DNA of 24,827 nt from Candidatus Pacearchaeota archaeon CG10_big_fil_rev_8_21_14_0_10_32_14 (GCA_002763085.1 PFCY01000069.1:1-24827); one strand, 5' to 3'. Numbered from the stretch's first letter, positions 1-7,952 are shown. Notes: generated by a model not told the origin, from the sequence alone. A program made the numbers and translations.

Positions 1-85
1 AAATCTGAAATTTATTGTAAGGCAATCTGTCACAATTTAATGCTTCGTAATTAGAGATTTTCAACAGAGCCATTGTTTGGGTAAA

Positions 86-93
86 GTTTATAA
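86..93 (+). promoter_or_regulatory. Probable TATA box for the 244-aa gene
   Basis: The AT-rich element GTTTATAA lies about 37 bp before the ATG at 127. If transcription starts about 26 bp downstream of its centre, the leader would be only about 10 nt. An AGGAG at 106-110 would then lie outside the transcript, so it may not act as a ribosome binding site. This is a motif match and spacing argument only. Confidence 0.4.
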
Positions 94-126
94 GCAAAAT
101 TTCATAGGAGTATTTGCTGATAAAAG

Positions 127-861
127 ATGAATTTCATAAAAAAAATATACGACGGAAAAATTGAAGCGAGTGATAACAGTGTTCACTTACAATTCCAAAA
201 ATTTTCTCGAGGAGAATTCCAAAATAGGGCTCTTGTTAAAGTGAAAAGAAGCGGTGATAAATATACAATCAATACTTCATCTGAATTTGCTAATGAATTT
301 GCTATCTTGATGGCGCAGAAATTAGGAAGTAAGACTACAAATGTTACGGGAGCAATTGTTTCGACATCGGATTTGAAAGGAAAGGTTAATTTTAAAGAAA
401 TAAAACAATTTCAGGGAGTCAAACGATATATTCTTGACGGACCGATGAGTGGAAATGAAATCACTAAATTAATGAGCGATTTTCCAAAATGTTTTTTTGC
501 TTTGAGTTTTACAATTGATGAAAATAATGTATTAAAAGTTAAGGCAAAGGCGCCAAAGAGCGGAAAACCCGCATCAAAAAATAAGGACGGGGAAGAGGAA
601 GAGATGATAACCCCTGATTTCTGTAAATTAATAACAAATGATAAAACTATTGGACAAAGTTTTGTTGTAGAAAAATCAGATTTTAAGGCAGCAGAATTCA
701 AGCATACTTATGTTATTGAACAAATAGTTATCCCACCCCAGTATAAAAATGAGAAAGACTTTGCAATAGTCAGAGAAAAATCCCTGCGCAAAGGAAAAAT
801 AATCAGGGAGGGTGCAATAGATGATCAGAAGATAAAAAGTGAGATGGTATTTGAAGCGTGA
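127..861 (+). CDS. Conserved-looking hypothetical protein, 244 aa
   Basis: I do not recognise this protein. It is soluble-looking, with no signal peptide or membrane segment, and mixes beta-prone stretches (residues 15-60 and 85-145) with lysine-rich segments. A low-complexity linker rich in K, G and E (about 140-160) splits it into an N-terminal part of about 140 residues and a C-terminal part of about 85. It has a single-gene look: a TATA-like element lies upstream, and it ends 12 bp before a convergent small gene. It is not part of the ribosomal operon, which starts about 450 bp further on after an oppositely oriented gene. Length, codon use and the clean reading frame make it a real gene. 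A nucleic-acid-related role would be a guess. Confidence 0.8.
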   Translation: MNFIKKIYDGKIEASDNSVHLQFQKFSRGEFQNRALVKVKRSGDKYTINTSSEFANEFAILMAQKLGSKTTNVTGAIVSTSDLKGKVNFKEIKQFQGVKRYILDGPMSGNEITKLMSDFPKCFFALSFTIDENNVLKVKAKAPKSGKPASKNKDGEEEEMITPDFCKLITNDKTIGQSFVVEKSDFKAAEFKHTYVIEQIVIPPQYKNEKDFAIVREKSLRKGKIIREGAIDDQKIKSEMVFEA

Positions 862-873
862 AGAGATGGATAA

Positions 874-1161
874 TTAATCAAGTGAAACTCCGCTTGAATA
901 CTCGCTATCACACGTTACTCTTGAAAGATTGTATTGATTAAAACAATTTGCGTCTGAAGGATTTAAGGTTATACAATTAGTGTAATCTACAACTTTATTA
1001 TCCATACAAATTTGAAAATAAGATATTTTCAAGATTGCTTCGGTTTGTTTATCCTCTATCTTATTTTGATAATTTTTTTGACTTAAAGATATCCATATAG
1101 AAGTAATTGAAAGAATTATTGCAATTATAACAAATGATATCACTATTCCCTCTTTAGCCAT
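874..1161 (-). CDS. Small single-pass membrane protein with cysteine-rich outer domain, 95 aa
   Basis: The protein begins MAKEGIVISFVIIAIILSIT, a strong hydrophobic anchor (about residues 5-25) that resembles the N-terminus of archaeal pilin-like or membrane-anchored small proteins. A linker rich in K and Q follows (28-42), then a domain with four cysteines (ICMD, TNCI, ANCF, VTCD) that could form two disulfides outside the cell. Support for the gene comes from the rc TATAAATA element at 1183-1190, centred about 26 bp before the ATG, as expected for a leaderless archaeal transcript. It converges on the 244-aa gene and diverges from the ribosomal operon. I do not recognise the family. Confidence 0.65.
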   Translation of the reverse strand: MAKEGIVISFVIIAIILSITSIWISLSQKNYQNKIEDKQTEAILKISYFQICMDNKVVDYTNCITLNPSDANCFNQYNLSRVTCDSEYSSGVSLD

Positions 1162-1182
1162 AGGATAAATTATTAATAATCC

Positions 1183-1190
1183 TATTTATA
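1183..1190 (-). promoter_or_regulatory. TATA box for the small membrane protein gene
   Basis: Read on the minus strand this is TATAAATA, close to the archaeal consensus. Its centre is about 26 bp from the ATG at 1161, the distance expected if transcription starts at or next to the start codon (leaderless mRNA). Confidence 0.55.
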
Positions 1191-1224
1191 TTTTTCCATT
1201 TTAAGATACTCCCCTCCCAACAAG

Positions 1225-1291
1225 TTTAAAAAGCCATTTTTTCTATGTATTTTATTCCAGGGAAGATACAATGATATCCGCATTAATAATA
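1225..1291 (+). promoter_or_regulatory. Candidate promoter region of the ribosomal protein operon
   Basis: Two TATA-like elements precede rpl3. TTTAAAAAG at 1225-1233 would give a leader of about 60 nt. TTAATAATA at 1283-1291 is centred about 27 bp before the ATG and would give a leaderless message. I cannot choose between them. No clear Shine-Dalgarno sequence stands before the ATG at 1315, which mildly favours the leaderless option. No stable hairpin or riboswitch is evident in 1162-1314. Confidence 0.35.
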
Positions 1292-1314
1292 TTTGAAAAA
1301 TTAAAATTTGAAAT

Positions 1315-2283
1315 ATGGCAGCACCAAAATCACCGAGAAAGGGAAGTTTGCAATTTTGGCCTCGTAAGAGAGCTAGAAAATTCTTACCTAGAGTAAACTA
1401 TACGACTTTAACTAATGTTAATTCTAAAGGAAAACTGATTGGTTTCATTGCATATAAAGCTGGAATGAAATCGGCGATTGTAAAGGACGAAACTGAAAAT
1501 TCTATGACTAAAGGAAAGCGAATTGCTGTTCCAGTAACAATTCTTGAATGTCCAAACATGAAGATATTTTCTGTGAGATTATATCAATATGGAATTGTAA
1601 AAAAAGAAATGATAATTGACGAAAATGTAAAGGCTGATGCAAAAGATCTTAGACGAAAATTAAAGGTGCCAAAAAGCGGCGGGCGAAGTCTTGACAATAT
1701 TAAGGCTGAAGATTATGATAATGTGTCAGTGATTGTTTATTCTAAAGTTAGAGATTCAAATATAAAGAAAACTCCGGATTTATCTGAAATTGCAATCAAC
1801 GGAAATAGTGTAGAGGAAAAACTTGCATGGGTAAAAGAAAATAAGAACAAAGAAATTTCTGTTATGGACGTGATTGGAAAGGGAGACTTGATTGACACAA
1901 GAGGTTTAACTAAAGGTAAAGGTTTAGTAGGTCCAGTAAAGAGATTCGGTATAACGCTTAAGAGTCATAAGTCTGAAAAGGGAAGAAGAAAACCAGGTAG
2001 TTTAGGTCCTTGGCATCCAGCAAGAACAACATATATGGCGCCGATGGCAGGACAGCTTGGAATGTTTACAAGAGTTGTTTACAATAATAAAGTAATTGAT
2101 GTGGTCAAAGGAAGTGAAAAACCGATTTTAGGAATAAAAAATTATGGGAATGTTAAATCAAATTATGTTATAGTCAGAGGAAGTGTTCAGGGCGCAGCAA
2201 AAAGACAAATCATAATCACTCCAGCTTTTAGGGGAACGAGAAAACAAGGAAAAAAGAAATTAGAATTAATAGAAATGAGATAA
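1315..2283 (+). CDS. rpl3: Large-subunit ribosomal protein uL3 (archaeal L3)
   Basis: uL3 binds 23S rRNA and sends a loop to the peptidyl transferase centre. The N-terminus PRKGSLQFWPRKRA, the segment GKGLVGPVKRFG and the signature GSLGPWHPAR (Trp233 is the residue at the tip of the loop near the catalytic centre) are all present. The 322-aa length is normal for archaeal L3. It opens the superoperon. The start at 1315 is the first ATG giving the conserved MAAPKSPRKG N-terminus. The stop is one base from the next ATG. Identification is by family knowledge and is secure. Confidence 0.97.
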   Translation: MAAPKSPRKGSLQFWPRKRARKFLPRVNYTTLTNVNSKGKLIGFIAYKAGMKSAIVKDETENSMTKGKRIAVPVTILECPNMKIFSVRLYQYGIVKKEMIIDENVKADAKDLRRKLKVPKSGGRSLDNIKAEDYDNVSVIVYSKVRDSNIKKTPDLSEIAINGNSVEEKLAWVKENKNKEISVMDVIGKGDLIDTRGLTKGKGLVGPVKRFGITLKSHKSEKGRRKPGSLGPWHPARTTYMAPMAGQLGMFTRVVYNNKVIDVVKGSEKPILGIKNYGNVKSNYVIVRGSVQGAAKRQIIITPAFRGTRKQGKKKLELIEMR

Positions 2284-2284
2284 A

Positions 2285-3109
2285 ATGGCAAAACTAAAAC
2301 AATTACAAATTATGGATAATGACGGAAAGAAAGTAAAAGAGATTGATATGCCGTCGTATTTTGAATCTCCGATCAGAGAGGATATTGTCTTTAAAGTTCT
2401 TGAAACTAAAAAACACAGACAACCTTATGCGCCATCTCTAGTTGCAGGTAAACAGCACGCAGCAAAAGGAAAGGTCAATCATAGAAGGCACGTTTGGAGA
2501 AGCGGTTATGGACGAGGAGCATCAAGAGTTCCAAGAAAAATATTTTCACGACGTGGAACGCAATTCAACTGGACTGCGGCAGAAATTCCATTTGCGAGAG
2601 GGGGAATGAGAGCTCATCCTCCGAAAGTCATTGCTTTGATCAATACTTCAAAGATAAATAAAAAAGAAATGGATATGGCTTTAAGGAGCGCCATTTCTGC
2701 AACGGCATCACAAGATAGAATCGTTAAAAAATATAAAACACTTTCAGTAAAAGATTTTGAGAGCAAACAACTTCCTTTCGTTGTTGAAGATAAAGTTTTT
2801 GATTCAAAAATTAAAGAGCTAAGTAGTTCAATAAAAAAAATTGTTGGTGAAAATATCTTCAATGTTTCTCTTTCTAAAAAATCTGTTAGAAGTGGAATAG
2901 GGACTCGAAGAAACAGAAGATACAAAAAAACTGCTGGACTGCTTATCGTTACCTCAAGTAAAGAAAAAATTAAGTCTAAAGTATATGACTGGAAAGATGC
3001 AAAAACTCTTGGAGTTGTTGATTTGGCCGAGGGAGAACCCGGAAGGATCACAATATATACTGAAAGCGCGATTAAAGAATTAAATGAAAGATTTGGAGAG
3101 AAAAGATAA
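2285..3109 (+). CDS. rpl4: Large-subunit ribosomal protein uL4
   Basis: uL4 (L4, the L4e/L1e family) lines the nascent-chain exit tunnel. The 274-aa product carries the long basic loop around residues 55-95, with GKQHAAKGKVNHRRHVWRSG and GRGASRVPRK, which reaches the tunnel constriction. The C-terminal extension found in archaeal and eukaryotic L4 is also present. The gene follows rpl3 with a TAA-A-ATG junction, and its TAA shares one base with the rpl23 ATG (TAATG). Both point to coupled translation. Confidence 0.97.
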   Translation: MAKLKQLQIMDNDGKKVKEIDMPSYFESPIREDIVFKVLETKKHRQPYAPSLVAGKQHAAKGKVNHRRHVWRSGYGRGASRVPRKIFSRRGTQFNWTAAEIPFARGGMRAHPPKVIALINTSKINKKEMDMALRSAISATASQDRIVKKYKTLSVKDFESKQLPFVVEDKVFDSKIKELSSSIKKIVGENIFNVSLSKKSVRSGIGTRRNRRYKKTAGLLIVTSSKEKIKSKVYDWKDAKTLGVVDLAEGEPGRITIYTESAIKELNERFGEKR

Positions 3110-3360
3110 TGAGAGCCATTTCACTTAAACCAATTGTTTCTGAAAAGGCAGTTATGTTAATCGAAACAAAAAATACTTTGTTATTTGAACTTGAAAAAAC
3201 TGCGGGTAAAAAGGAAATAAAAAAAGAGATTGAAGAAATATTTGATGTTAAAATAAAAAGTGTCAACACTTTGATAAAAAACAACAAGAAATATGCTTAT
3301 GTTAGATTAAATGATAAATTTCCTGCAATTGATATTGCAACGAAATTAGGATTGATATAA
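3109..3360 (+). CDS. rpl23: Large-subunit ribosomal protein uL23
   Basis: uL23 sits at the tunnel exit and is a docking point for SRP and the translocon. The 83-aa protein shows the family N-terminus (ISLKPIVSEKAVMLIE) and the later VKIKSVNTLI and KYAYVRL segments. Its length matches archaeal L23, which lacks the bacterial tunnel loop. The start overlaps the rpl4 stop by one base and the stop abuts the rpl2 start with no gap. Confidence 0.96.
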   Translation: MRAISLKPIVSEKAVMLIETKNTLLFELEKTAGKKEIKKEIEEIFDVKIKSVNTLIKNNKKYAYVRLNDKFPAIDIATKLGLI

Positions 3361-4074
3361 ATGGCAAAAAGAATAATTTCACAGGCTAGAGGAAAGGGTT
3401 CAATGACTTATAGAGTCAGAAGAAAAGCATACAGGCATAAAATCGCTTATCCTCCTCGATTTAATGGAGAGGGGGAGGTTGTGAAACTTGTAAATTCAGC
3501 CGGACATACAACTCCATTAGCAAAAATAAAATATGGAAAGAAAGGAGAAATATTTTTTATACCGGCAAGCTACGGAATAAGTGAAGGTCAAAAAATAAAT
3601 CTTGGTGATGATAAATTCGAAGTTAAAAATGGAAATATTTCTAGATTAAAATTTATGCCAGTCAAAACCCAAGTGTTTAATGTCGAAGCTCGACCAAGTG
3701 ATGGTGGAAAGTTTGTTAGAACTGGCGGAACCAGTGCGATTGTAAGTAAAGTTGTGAGTGGGAAAGTTTATCTGATAATGCCGTCGAAAAAAGAAAAAGC
3801 TTTCAGTGGAGAATGCAGGGCAACGGTTGGATCTTGTGCTGGGCATGGACGAGTAGATAAACCATTTGTTAAAGCAGGACGTAAACATTACATTAAAAAA
3901 GCTAAAAATAAATTATGGCCTAGAACATCTGCTGTAAAGATGAACGCAATAGATCATCCATTCGGTAGTGGTAGAGGAAAGAATCCAAAGAGCAAGATCG
4001 CTAAACGAAATGCTCCTCCAGGCAGAAGAGTCGGATTGCTTAGACCGTCAAGAACAGGAAGGAAGAAACGATAA
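3361..4074 (+). CDS. rpl2: Large-subunit ribosomal protein uL2
   Basis: uL2 is a core 23S rRNA-binding protein needed for subunit joining and peptidyl transferase activity. The 237-aa product has the N-terminal IISQARGKGSMTYRVRRKAY, the central GGTSAIVSKV segment and the C-terminal AIDHPFGSGRGKNPKSK. His199 in DHPFG corresponds to the conserved functional histidine of the family. The usual GGG run near this histidine reads FGSGRG here, a small change. The gene abuts rpl23 and overlaps rps19 through TAATG. Confidence 0.97.
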   Translation: MAKRIISQARGKGSMTYRVRRKAYRHKIAYPPRFNGEGEVVKLVNSAGHTTPLAKIKYGKKGEIFFIPASYGISEGQKINLGDDKFEVKNGNISRLKFMPVKTQVFNVEARPSDGGKFVRTGGTSAIVSKVVSGKVYLIMPSKKEKAFSGECRATVGSCAGHGRVDKPFVKAGRKHYIKKAKNKLWPRTSAVKMNAIDHPFGSGRGKNPKSKIAKRNAPPGRRVGLLRPSRTGRKKR

Positions 4075-4463
4075 TGGCACAAAGAGAATTTACATACAGA
4101 GGAATATCGCTTGAAGAATTGAAAAAGCTTGATGTTAGAGAATTCGCTAAATATTTGAAAGCTCGTTCAAGGCGAACAGTCCTTAGACAATTTAGAGATA
4201 TTGAAAATTTTATTGCAAGAAGCAGAAAGAAACTTGATAAGAAGAAACTTGTTAAGACTCATGATAGAGAGATGGTAATAGTCCCTGCTATGGTCGGATG
4301 GAGAGTCATGGTCCATAACGGAAGAGGATACGAACAAGTTGATATCGTCGAAGAGATGCTTGGACATAGATTTGGGGAATTTTCACAAACAAGATCAAAG
4401 ATCAAACACGGAAGTGCGGGTGTTGGTGCAACTAAAGGAAGTAAAGCTAAGAGCAAAAAATAA
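4074..4463 (+). CDS. rps19: Small-subunit ribosomal protein uS19
   Basis: uS19 lies in the head of the 30S subunit near the A-site tRNA. At 129 aa it has the family core VKTHDREMVIVPAMVGWRV and HNGRGYEQVDI, followed by GHRFGEFSQTRSKIKHGSAG, the universal C-terminal signature. The N-terminal addition (FTYRGISLEELKKL) is the form seen in archaea and eukaryotes. Start and stop are within 1-3 bases of the neighbouring genes. Confidence 0.97.
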   Translation: MAQREFTYRGISLEELKKLDVREFAKYLKARSRRTVLRQFRDIENFIARSRKKLDKKKLVKTHDREMVIVPAMVGWRVMVHNGRGYEQVDIVEEMLGHRFGEFSQTRSKIKHGSAGVGATKGSKAKSKK

Positions 4464-4466
4464 AAA

Positions 4467-5141
4467 ATGACAGAAAAAAATTACAATCCAGAACAGAGTG
4501 CGAAGAATATTCCAGTTAGCGAAAGTAAACCCGCAGTCGAAAAAGTAGTCGAAAAAGTAGATAAGAAAAAGGGCTTACTTTCTTTAGAAAAAGGCTCTCT
4601 TTCGAAAAGAGACTCTGGAGAGAAAAATCATGCTGAAAGAAAAGTTTCCCCGGAAATCAAAGAAACTAAGATAGAAAAGAAAGATAAAGTAAAAACAGTG
4701 AAGAAAAGTGAAGCGATAGTCAAGGGAATTTCAATCCCTATATCGACAAAAACAAGTATTGAAATTTGCAGATTCATTAAAGGTAAATCTATAAGAGAAG
4801 TTGTTGATTATCTGGAATTGACTGCGAAAGGGAAAAAAGCAATTCCTATGAGAGGGGAACTTCCGCATAGACACGGGTTTAAAGATATTCATCAAAGAAA
4901 AAGATTAATGGGCGGTCGTTATCCAAAAAATGCTAGTGAAGGTTTCATAAGATTGCTTCGAAGTGTCGGCAGCAACGCTGTCGCTAATGGAATGGATGAA
5001 CCTATAATTGTAGAAGCTGTGGCAAACTACGCTTCAAGACCTTATGGTCGATTTGGAAGGAACAAGAAGAAAAGAACCCACATTACGATAAGAGTCATGG
5101 AGAAAAGTAAAGTACTTGAATTGAGTGCAAAGAAAAAATAA
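4467..5141 (+). CDS. rpl22: Large-subunit ribosomal protein uL22 with a long charged N-terminal extension
   Basis: uL22 lines the exit tunnel. The conserved core begins near residue 88 (KGISIPISTKTSIEICRFI) and includes RGELPHRHGF and the C-terminal GRNKKKRTHITIRVME. Ahead of it lie about 85 low-complexity residues rich in K, E, S and V, an unusual N-terminal addition that is probably disordered. Within it a 12-bp unit is repeated exactly at 4536-4547 and 4548-4559 (VEKVVEKV), and bases 4641-4669 nearly match a stretch in the rps3 tail. No later methionine would give a core-only protein with the usual tight junction, and the ATG at 4467 is three bases after the rps19 stop. Confidence 0.95.
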   Translation: MTEKNYNPEQSAKNIPVSESKPAVEKVVEKVDKKKGLLSLEKGSLSKRDSGEKNHAERKVSPEIKETKIEKKDKVKTVKKSEAIVKGISIPISTKTSIEICRFIKGKSIREVVDYLELTAKGKKAIPMRGELPHRHGFKDIHQRKRLMGGRYPKNASEGFIRLLRSVGSNAVANGMDEPIIVEAVANYASRPYGRFGRNKKKRTHITIRVMEKSKVLELSAKKK

Positions 5142-5142
5142 A

Positions 5143-5907
5143 ATGGAAGAAAGAAAAACTGTACAACTTAAGAAAGATGAATTTTCTATTCGAGAATATA
5201 TAAAAACAAATCTTGGAAAAGGAAAAGTTTCTAAGGTTAGAATTGAATATACGCCCGTTGGAGAAAAAATAATAGTTTCTACAAATAAACCTGGACTGGT
5301 AATAGGAAAAAAAGGAGAAAAAATTGAAGAGCTTACAAGTGTTTTGAAAAAAAGATTCAAACTTGAAAATCCGCATATTGAAATTGATGAAATAAAAAAA
5401 GTTGAATTTGATGCGCAATTGATTGCAGATGAAATTGCTTTGACGCTTGAAAGAATGGGACCGCTTAAATTCAAAGTTATTTCATATAGAGTTCTTCAAA
5501 GAATTGTTGGGGCTGGTGCTCTTGGAGTTGAAATAAAATTGAGCGGTAAATTACCATCGAGCAGAGCAAAGACTTGGCGATTTGCCCAGGGGCTTCTAAA
5601 GAAAACAGGGGATCCTGCAAAGGTTGTCGATAAAGCGCAAGCAGTGGCAAACACAAAACCTGGAGTGGTCGGAATTAGTGTGAGCATCTTATCTCCAGAT
5701 GCGATATTGCTTGATAAAGTTGATATCAATGGAGCATTATTAACGAAAGTCAGAAGCAATAGAGCATCGGTTATGATAGAGAAGGAATTAGAAAAAGAAA
5801 AAGAAAGTGTTAAGAAGGAAAAGAAAGTTTCACAGGAAATCAAAGAAACTAAAAAGGCAAAAATTAAAACGAATAAACCTATCGAAGGAGATATTAAAAA
5901 TGACTAA
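5143..5907 (+). CDS. rps3: Small-subunit ribosomal protein uS3
   Basis: uS3 forms part of the mRNA entry channel. The N-terminal KH domain shows GLVIGKKGEKIEEL, with the GxxG loop at residues 55-58 (GKKG), and the C-terminal domain shows SGKLPSSRAKTWRFAQG and NTKPGVVGISV. About 45 C-terminal residues are a lysine/glutamate tail. A GTG at 5125 would extend the protein into rpl22, but the ATG at 5143 gives the TAA-A-ATG junction typical of this operon, so I chose it (254 aa). Its last 8 bases overlap rpl29. Confidence 0.96.
   Translation: MEERKTVQLKKDEFSIREYIKTNLGKGKVSKVRIEYTPVGEKIIVSTNKPGLVIGKKGEKIEELTSVLKKRFKLENPHIEIDEIKKVEFDAQLIADEIALTLERMGPLKFKVISYRVLQRIVGAGALGVEIKLSGKLPSSRAKTWRFAQGLLKKTGDPAKVVDKAQAVANTKPGVVGISVSILSPDAILLDKVDINGALLTKVRSNRASVMIEKELEKEKESVKKEKKVSQEIKETKKAKIKTNKPIEGDIKND
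5884..5890 (+). promoter_or_regulatory. Shine-Dalgarno sequence of rpl29
   Basis: GAAGGAG ends 9 bases before the ATG at 5900 and lies inside the end of rps3. It decides the rpl29 start, since the reading frame is open much further upstream. Most other genes in the operon lack such a motif. Confidence 0.7.
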
Positions 5908-6109
5908 AAAACGATCTAAAGAAATACATGATTTGAGCAAAGACGCTAAAGAAAAAAAATTGAAAGAACTGAAATTAGAATTAATCAAAGCGAAATCAAA
6001 TTCGGCTAAAGGTGGATCTGCAAAGATACATGAGATAAAGAAAGCTGTAGCTAGAATTCATACATTTAATACTCTCAACTCTAAACAGGAGTTGAAGAAA
6101 AAGTCATAA
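5900..6109 (+). CDS. rpl29: Large-subunit ribosomal protein uL29
   Basis: uL29 is a two-helix protein near the tunnel exit beside uL23. The 69-aa product shows EIHDLSKDAKEKKLKELKLE, then GGSAKIHEIKKAVARIHT, matching the family helix-turn-helix layout and the conserved K-x-A-R-I/V-x-T end. The frame is open from 5807 but the upstream part is only rps3 read in another frame. The ATG at 5900 with its Shine-Dalgarno sequence gives the normal L29 N-terminus. It overlaps rps3 by 8 bases and its stop abuts the next gene directly. Confidence 0.95.
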   Translation: MTKKRSKEIHDLSKDAKEKKLKELKLELIKAKSNSAKGGSAKIHEIKKAVARIHTFNTLNSKQELKKKS

Positions 6110-6415
6110 ATGGAAATATGCCCAAAATGTGGCTTGCCAAAGCAAGCCTGTGTGTGCGAACAGATCGCAAAAAGCGAACAACACATAAAAGTGACTACGA
6201 TGAAGAAACGATACGGAAAAGTCGTAACGCAAGTGACCGGCCTTGAAAAAGGAATGGACATAAAGCAAATCGTGAAAAGCTTAAAAAACGAGCTTGCTTG
6301 CGGTGGGACTTTCGACGCCGAGAAAGGCTTTATCGAACTTCAGGGAGATCACCACAATCGGATAAAGCCGATCCTTATAAGGCTCGGATTTGAAGAAAAT
6401 TCGATTGAGAACTAA
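6110..6415 (+). CDS. sui1: Translation initiation factor aIF1 (SUI1/eIF1 family)
   Basis: aIF1 monitors start-codon selection on the small subunit. The 101-aa protein begins with the small cysteine motif of archaeal homologues (CPKCGLPKQACVC) and continues with the SUI1 fold: RYGKVVTQVTGLEKG, the segment LKNELACGGTF that holds the basic/glycine loop region, and IELQGDHHNRIKPIL. The start abuts the rpl29 stop. Two oddities stand out. The gene is visibly richer in G and C than its neighbours, with many ATC, CTT, GGC and GCC codons. The rnp1 gene that often follows sui1 in archaeal operons is absent. Confidence 0.96.
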   Translation: MEICPKCGLPKQACVCEQIAKSEQHIKVTTMKKRYGKVVTQVTGLEKGMDIKQIVKSLKNELACGGTFDAEKGFIELQGDHHNRIKPILIRLGFEENSIEN

Positions 6416-6432
6416 AATCACACAAAACAAAA

Positions 6433-6791
6433 ATGAAAGAAAAAAAACAGAAGAAAACAGAAGAAAAAATGTCAAATGGAGTAAATACTCGAGTAGCCGG
6501 AGCAGCGACTAGAGGAAGAGTTTTTGAAGGGACTGTAATAAAAAAATTCCCGACAAGAGTCGTAATCCAATTTGAGAGAACAGTTTATGTAAGTAAATAT
6601 GAAAGATATTCAAAAGCTAAAACGAAGATTCACGCTCGACTTCCATCGAGCATTGAAAATCAAATCAATGTTGGAGATTATATTAAAGTACAGGAATGCA
6701 GACCGCTTAGCAAATTGATACACTCGGTCGTCATAGAAAAAATTAGAGGAAAGGATGAAATGATGCAGAAGAAAACAGGGGAGAATAAAAA

Positions 6792-6795
<4 letters not shown>
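6433..6795 (+). CDS. rps17: Small-subunit ribosomal protein uS17
   Basis: uS17 is an OB-fold protein binding the body of 16S rRNA. The 120-aa product has the family segments GTVIKKFPTRVVIQFERTVY, SKYERYSKAKTKIHARLPSS and NVGDYIKVQECRPLSKLIHS. The ATG at 6433 is used here. An in-frame ATG at 6469 (MSNGVNTRV) would remove a 12-residue lysine-rich extension and is the alternative start. The gap after sui1 is 17 bases, one of the longest in the operon. The stop overlaps the rpl14 start (ATGA). Confidence 0.95.
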
Positions 6796-7193
<398 letters not shown>

Positions 7194-7194
7194 A

Positions 7195-7470
7195 ATGACA
7201 GGAACAATAGCTGAACTCAACTGGGAAATGACTCAAAGTAGAAAGGTCTTTAGAGAAGTTGATGAGAGATTAATGAAATTAGGATTAGAACAATCATTAA
7301 AATATATAATTAACATTCCCTCAGTAGAATTTAATCTATCATCTGAAGAAGCTGAAAAAATAAAAGGAATTTATTCGGGAGTAAGTATTCTTGCAAAAGA
7401 AATTGGGATAGATACTTCCGAATACGATTTAAAATTTAATGAGGAATTAAACAGATATACAAGAACATAA
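7195..7470 (+). CDS. Unknown 91-aa protein inserted between uL14 and uL24
   Basis: I do not recognise this protein. It sits where archaeal operons normally pass straight from rpl14 to rpl24. The start at 7195 is chosen because it gives the TAA-A-ATG junction used throughout the operon, and the stop is likewise one base from rpl24, so it is fully embedded and surely co-translated. The product looks mostly helical (AELNWEMTQSRKVFREVDER, then SSEEAEKIKGIYSGVSILAK) and is acidic to neutral, unlike its very basic neighbours. It has no zinc motif, signal peptide or membrane segment. Its features do not fit rnp1/Rpp29, which is a basic beta-barrel. A lineage-specific ribosome-associated or operon-regulating protein is possible. 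Confidence 0.8.
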   Translation: MTGTIAELNWEMTQSRKVFREVDERLMKLGLEQSLKYIINIPSVEFNLSSEEAEKIKGIYSGVSILAKEIGIDTSEYDLKFNEELNRYTRT

Positions 7471-7471
7471 A

Positions 7472-7951
7472 ATGAAACTTAAATTTTCAACGGCGTGGAT
7501 AGCGTCGAAGCAAACGAGAAAACAAAGAAAATACAGAGCAAACGCTCCACTTCATCTTAAACATGAATTTTTAAGTGCCCATGTCAGTAAAGATTTGAGA
7601 AAAAAGCATAACATCAAAAATATTCCAGTTAGAAAAGGAGATAAGGTCAAGATCATGAGAGGAAAATTCAAGAAGAAAGAAGGAAAGATCGTGGGGGTTT
7701 TACTTAAACGATCAAAAGTTGAAGTTGAGGGAATTCAAGCGAAGAAAAGAGACGGATCAAATGTGAATGTAAGACTTGAACCATCTAATCTAATGATCAT
7801 TGAATTAAACAGTGAAGATAAAAAAAGAATGAAAGTCAGAACAGTAAAGAGGAAAGAAGTTAAGAAAATAAAAGTTCAAAAGGAAATTAAGATAGCGGCG
7901 AAGAATGAGATTAAACAAGATAAAGTGAAGAATGAGAAAGTAAAGAAATAA
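7472..7951 (+). CDS. rpl24: Large-subunit ribosomal protein uL24
   Basis: uL24 starts 50S assembly and lies near the tunnel exit. The 159-aa product shows the archaeal N-terminus (ARKQR-like KQTRKQRKYRANAPLHLKHE), then the KOW motif VRKGDKVKIMRGKFKKKEGK and VEGIQAKKRDGSNV. The last 45 or so residues form a lysine/glutamate/valine tail beyond the usual archaeal length of about 120. Both junctions are one-base gaps. Confidence 0.96.
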   Translation: MKLKFSTAWIASKQTRKQRKYRANAPLHLKHEFLSAHVSKDLRKKHNIKNIPVRKGDKVKIMRGKFKKKEGKIVGVLLKRSKVEVEGIQAKKRDGSNVNVRLEPSNLMIIELNSEDKKRMKVRTVKRKEVKKIKVQKEIKIAAKNEIKQDKVKNEKVKK

Positions 7952-7952
7952 A

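Noticed and set aside
1271..1396. A 41-codon frame starting at ATG 1271 and running out of frame into rpl3
   Set aside because: It overlaps the start of rpl3, has no recognisable product and no ribosome binding site, and AT-rich leaders readily contain such frames.
5034..5474. Long minus-strand frames opposite rpl22 and rps3
   Set aside because: They mirror the lysine-rich coding strand (rich in F, S and L) and lie fully inside secure ribosomal genes.
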